NCBI GenBank assembly: GCA_023391095.1
Contig: JAEWBN010000009.1
Span: 124,001 to 188,000 of the forward strand
Direction: 5' to 3'
Length of the DNA stretch: 64,000 nucleotides
Source: Pseudomonadota bacterium
GTDB taxonomy: Bacteria > Pseudomonadota > Alphaproteobacteria > Rhizobiales > Devosiaceae
Part shown: positions 61,585-64,000 of the stretch, piece by piece
Layout of the letters: the number at the start of each line of letters is the position of its first letter
Position numbering within the stretch: the stretch's first letter is position 1
Made by a program: the position numbers and the translations under genes
The notes under the pieces: generated by a model
Databases searched by the model: none
What the model was told of the DNA's origin: nothing
Seen by the model: only the letters and a program-made list of their open reading frames with translations

Positions 61585-61633
61585 GAGAGGCTCCCTAGTC
61601 TCGCTGGCGCCTAAGCTCTTCGTTTGCCTCACG

Positions 61634-61676
61634 AAAAACAAGCCGCCGAAGAGGCAGAACGTCCTCTCCGGCGGCT
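61634..61676 (-). terminator. Strong hairpin with T tract between the GH43 and sulfhydrylase genes
   Basis: On the minus strand a 14-bp stem (61676-61663 with 61654-61641; AGCCGCCG and CGGCGGCT plus GAGAGG with CCTCTT) is followed by TGTTTTTCG. It lies about 200 nt downstream of the GH43 stop and 50 nt upstream of the sulfhydrylase ATG, so it either ends the GH43 transcript or attenuates the sulfhydrylase gene. No SAM-II riboswitch core was found before it. Confidence 0.8.
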
Positions 61677-61728
61677 ATTTGTTGGAAGGTTCTTGCTGTG
61701 CTCTGTCGCTGGAACAAACCCGATGCCA

Positions 61729-61866
61729 CACCCTCCCCTTGACGGGGAGGGCCGGGGTGGGGTGCCAGCGCGCTCGGACCCCAGCAAAGAGCCACCCCCT
61801 CCCAGCTTTGCTACGGCCCGAACGGGCCAAGCGCCGCTACCTCCCCCGTCAAGGGGGAGGTGAAGG
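61729..61866 (+). repeat. RIME-like palindromic intergenic element, copy C
   Basis: It begins with hairpin CCCTCCCC..GGGGAGGG (61731-61750 region) and ends with CCTCCCCC..GGGGGAGG; the last 23 nt (61840-61862) are identical to 7531-7553 in copy A. The centre contains GGGGTGGGGT and GCCACCCCCTCCC as opposing arms. It occupies the space downstream of the GH43 gene. Confidence 0.78.
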
Positions 61867-61875
61867 GCTGCGCCC

Positions 61876-63498
61876 TTATTGCAGGCTATCGACTTCGTAC
61901 CGGTCCGAAGGATCGCGCTGCGGGCGGTAGGTAAAATAGTCGAAATGGGCCGGGCTGGCCGTGCCGTTGAGGTCGTTGGCCGAAACCCCGACAAAAGCGC
62001 CGGTGAAGCTGCCATGGGCCTGGTGACCGCCGCATTCGTCGGACAGGAGCGAGGCGTCGAGCACCGGACCGATGGCTTTGAGCTCCTCGCCTTCCATGGC
62101 GTAGAAGAACTGCAGCTTGCGGCCGCGGATGGTCAGCGCCAGCTTGACCTTGCCTTCATTGGGGATCTGCACCGGCTCGGCGGGGAAGCGCAGCTTGCCA
62201 TCGGGCCAGCTCATTTCCGAGGCCATGATCAGCAGTTCGCGCTGGCCGTCCGAATGCGCGCCCACGGTCAGGTAGAAGAAGTTGTAGCGGCTGTAATAGG
62301 CGGTGAGACCGGCAAAGGTACGCTCGTCGGTCGGCTTGAAGTCGATCACGGTTTCCGCATCGTAGGAGAAATGCGTCTGCCGGCGGGCGACCAGCGCCTG
62401 CTCGAACCAGGAGCCGGGGGATTCACGACCGAAAAGCGTCAGCTTGCCGCCTTCGGTCTTGAAGATCCGGTCGGTGTCGGGCGTGCGCAGCCACTGGAAG
62501 TCGATGGGCAGGCCGTTTTCGAACGTATAGCGCTGTTCGGCCCAGTATTTTTCCTCGTCGCGGGTGCCGGGCACTTCGACATGGAGTGAGGGCACGGGAC
62601 CGTTCTTGACATAGAGCCAGTCGTCCTCGCCCCAATAGGCTTCCTGGATGGAGGTTTCGCGGCCCAGCACGCAGCGGCGTTCCTGCGTGGTCGGGCGGCC
62701 GCCGAGATGGACGAGATAGGTCTTGCCATCGGGCGTATCGACGAGATCGCCATGCCCAGCGCGCTGGATGGCGGCGAGCGGGGCGTCCTTACTGGTCAGG
62801 ATGTGCTTGTCTGGGTGCGTCTCATACTGCCCGTCAATGGTGCGCGAGCGGGCAAAGGTACAGGCATGGTCATAGGCCGTGCCGCCCTCGGCGGTCAGCA
62901 GATAATACCAGCCATTGCGCTTATAGAGATGCGGGCCTTCGACCAGCTTGAGGTCGGTGCCCTGGTAGATATTGGTGATCGGGCCAACCAGCTTGCCGGC
63001 CACCGGGTCAAACTCCTGCAGCATGATGCCGGCGAAGAGCAGCGGGCGTACGCGATGGTCCCAGGCCATGTTGACGAACCACTTCTTGCCGTCGTCGTCA
63101 TGGAAGAGGCTGGGGTCGAAGCCCGAGGAATTGGCATAGATCGGGTCCGACCAGGGACCTTCGATATTGTCGGCCCAGACGATGTAATTGTGGGCGTCCT
63201 TGAACGAGCCGTCCTTGCGCTTGACGTCGGTATAAACCAGCCAGAAGCGCTCGCCGTCATGGGTGAGGCAGGGGGCCCAGACGCCGCAGCTGTCCGGATC
63301 GCCGCGCATGTCGAGCTGGCTGGCGCGGTTGAGCGGGCGGGTCACCAGTTCCCAATTGGCCAGGTCCTTGGAATGATGGATCTGCACACCGGGAAACCAT
63401 TCAAAGGTCGAGGTTGCGATGTAATAGTCATCGCCGACGCGCAGGATGGACGGATCGGGGTTGAAACCGGGCAGGATCGGGTTGGTGATCTGGGCCAT
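61876..63498 (-). CDS. Glycoside hydrolase family 43 beta-xylosidase
   Basis: 540 residues. The five-bladed propeller shows the three acidic residues expected of GH43: Asp in ILPGFNPDPSILRVGDDYY, Asp in GFDPSLFHDDDGKKW, and Glu in KLVEGPHLYKRNGWYYLL. WFPGVQIHHSKDLANWELV and VWAPCLTHDGERFWLVYTD are also characteristic. The C-terminal beta-sandwich accessory domain matches the XynB3-type xylosidases. It releases xylose from short xylooligosaccharides; without a signal peptide it acts in the cytosol. The ATG at 63498 (MAQITNPILPG) follows AGAGGAG. A link with the sugar importer 4 kb away is possible but unproven. Confidence 0.94.
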   Translation of the reverse strand: MAQITNPILPGFNPDPSILRVGDDYYIATSTFEWFPGVQIHHSKDLANWELVTRPLNRASQLDMRGDPDSCGVWAPCLTHDGERFWLVYTDVKRKDGSFKDAHNYIVWADNIEGPWSDPIYANSSGFDPSLFHDDDGKKWFVNMAWDHRVRPLLFAGIMLQEFDPVAGKLVGPITNIYQGTDLKLVEGPHLYKRNGWYYLLTAEGGTAYDHACTFARSRTIDGQYETHPDKHILTSKDAPLAAIQRAGHGDLVDTPDGKTYLVHLGGRPTTQERRCVLGRETSIQEAYWGEDDWLYVKNGPVPSLHVEVPGTRDEEKYWAEQRYTFENGLPIDFQWLRTPDTDRIFKTEGGKLTLFGRESPGSWFEQALVARRQTHFSYDAETVIDFKPTDERTFAGLTAYYSRYNFFYLTVGAHSDGQRELLIMASEMSWPDGKLRFPAEPVQIPNEGKVKLALTIRGRKLQFFYAMEGEELKAIGPVLDASLLSDECGGHQAHGSFTGAFVGVSANDLNGTASPAHFDYFTYRPQRDPSDRYEVDSLQ

Positions 63499-63652
63499 GG
63501 GGGCTCCTCTCTTATGCGACGAAAATGCCGCGACGGGCGTTATTGGAGTAAAAGTGATAGGGACTTGGCTTGTGCGTTGTGTGCCGATCTGCAAGCCAGA
63601 CAACAAAAGGACAATCTGCGCCCCTGACGCAGACCAGAAAGAGTGAGCCGCC

Positions 63653-64000
63653 TTGGACCGCCAAATCCGCGAAATCAGCTACTGGAAGAATGTGCGCTCC
63701 AAGATGCGGCTGCAGCCCTTCGTGCATGCCGTGGAATCGAGCGCCGTGCCGATCGCCATTGCCGATCCGTTCGAGCCCGATTGCCCGCTGGTTTTCGTCA
63801 ACGACGCCTTTCTCAAGCTGACCGGCTATAGCGAGGACGAGGTGCTGGGCCGCAATTGCCGGTTCCTGCAGGGCCCCGAGACAAGCGACGCCGACCGCCA
63901 GACCCTCAAGGACGCGATCCGCAACCGCGAAACGATCAGCCACGAAATCCTCAACTACAAGAAGGACGGAACGCCCTTCTGGAACGAGCTCCACATGGCG
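63653..64000 (+). CDS. LOV/PAS domain photosensor protein (3' end beyond right edge)
   Basis: 116 codons are open to the window edge. The visible part is a LOV domain: VESSAVPIAIADPFEPDCPLVFVNDAFLKLTGYSEDEVLGRNCRFLQGPETS, where C69 in the NCRFLQ motif would form the flavin-cysteinyl adduct on blue light, followed by NYKKDGTPFWNELHM. In this lineage such domains usually front a HWE-type histidine kinase or a response module, but the output lies outside the window. The start is set at a TTG (63653); an in-frame GTG at 63692 or ATG at 63704 would also keep the whole LOV domain. Confidence 0.82.
   Translation, partial: MDRQIREISYWKNVRSKMRLQPFVHAVESSAVPIAIADPFEPDCPLVFVNDAFLKLTGYSEDEVLGRNCRFLQGPETSDADRQTLKDAIRNRETISHEILNYKKDGTPFWNELHMA

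Noticed and set aside
61585..61760. SAM-II riboswitch before the sulfhydrylase gene
   Set aside because: The conserved core (GTGATTTG and the following pseudoknot strand) is absent; only a terminator-like hairpin is present.

Overview
The window looks like a chromosomal segment of a GC-rich alphaproteobacterium of the Hyphomicrobiales (Rhizobiales), most likely a Devosia-like genus. The reasons are: AddA/AddB instead of RecBCD; a Mur/Fur-type regulator after tsaB-rimI; the FYDLN-acid gene next to tRNA-Ala; the runs cmk-rpsA, sppA-ihfB, trpF-trpB-trpA-accD and mutS-glnD-murJ-trpS-usp-nifU; an Irr-type iron control element; a ROSE-like thermometer in front of hsp20; and RIME-like palindromic intergenic elements. 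The genus is an inference. The order-level placement is well supported.

Layout. 1-1.9 kb: a heat-shock hsp20 gene (cut by the left edge) with an RpoH-type promoter and thermometer-like leader, then a glycosyltransferase and a DHFR-like reductase. 1.8-7.4 kb: translation cluster rpmI-rplT, a terminator, then pheS - ASCH/exonuclease fusion gene - pheT. 7.4-13.3 kb: folC, an RNA methyltransferase, a DUF2147 protein, an autoregulated PadR gene, an NDUFA9-type reductase, a GFA protein and tRNA-Leu(CAG). 13.4-18.2 kb: lnt, divergent from tsaB-rimI-mur-plsC, then two tiny genes that converge with a 4-nt overlap. 18.3-26.7 kb: AlkZ-like glycosylase and pncB, tRNA-Ala(GGC), FYDLN gene, cmk, rpsA, a GNAT gene, sppA, ihfB and a LapA-type protein. 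26.7-30.6 kb: trpF-trpB-trpA-accD. 30.7-40.9 kb: a chemoreceptor, a nucleotidyltransferase-like gene apparently missing its NTP-binding signature, addB, addA and trxA. 40.9-43.5 kb: alpha/beta hydrolase and GH3 glycosidase. 43.6-53.1 kb: minus-strand series mutS-glnD-murJ-trpS-usp-nifU, with an iron box at nifU. 53.2-58.0 kb: LacI regulator divergent from a three-gene sugar ABC importer, with two operator-like palindromes between them. 58.1-64 kb: DUF2189 membrane protein, a low-GC orphan gene with a uracil-DNA-glycosylase-like fold, an O-acetylhomoserine sulfhydrylase, a GH43 beta-xylosidase and the start of a LOV photosensor (cut by the right edge).

Most of the window is core housekeeping. 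The unusual parts are the ASCH + DEDDh exonuclease fusion inside the pheST operon, the low-GC UDG-fold gene at 59.2-60.2 kb, the degenerate MurU-like protein, the cysteine-free AccD, and several well-formed regulatory sites (heat-shock promoter plus thermometer, Irr box overlapping a -10 element, paired PadR and LacI palindromes). No CRISPR array, insertion sequence, integrase or prophage was seen. No stretch longer than 300 bases lacks a gene; the largest gaps (7420-7596, 58918-59178, 61585-61875) hold repeats, hairpins or the edge of the low-GC insertion.
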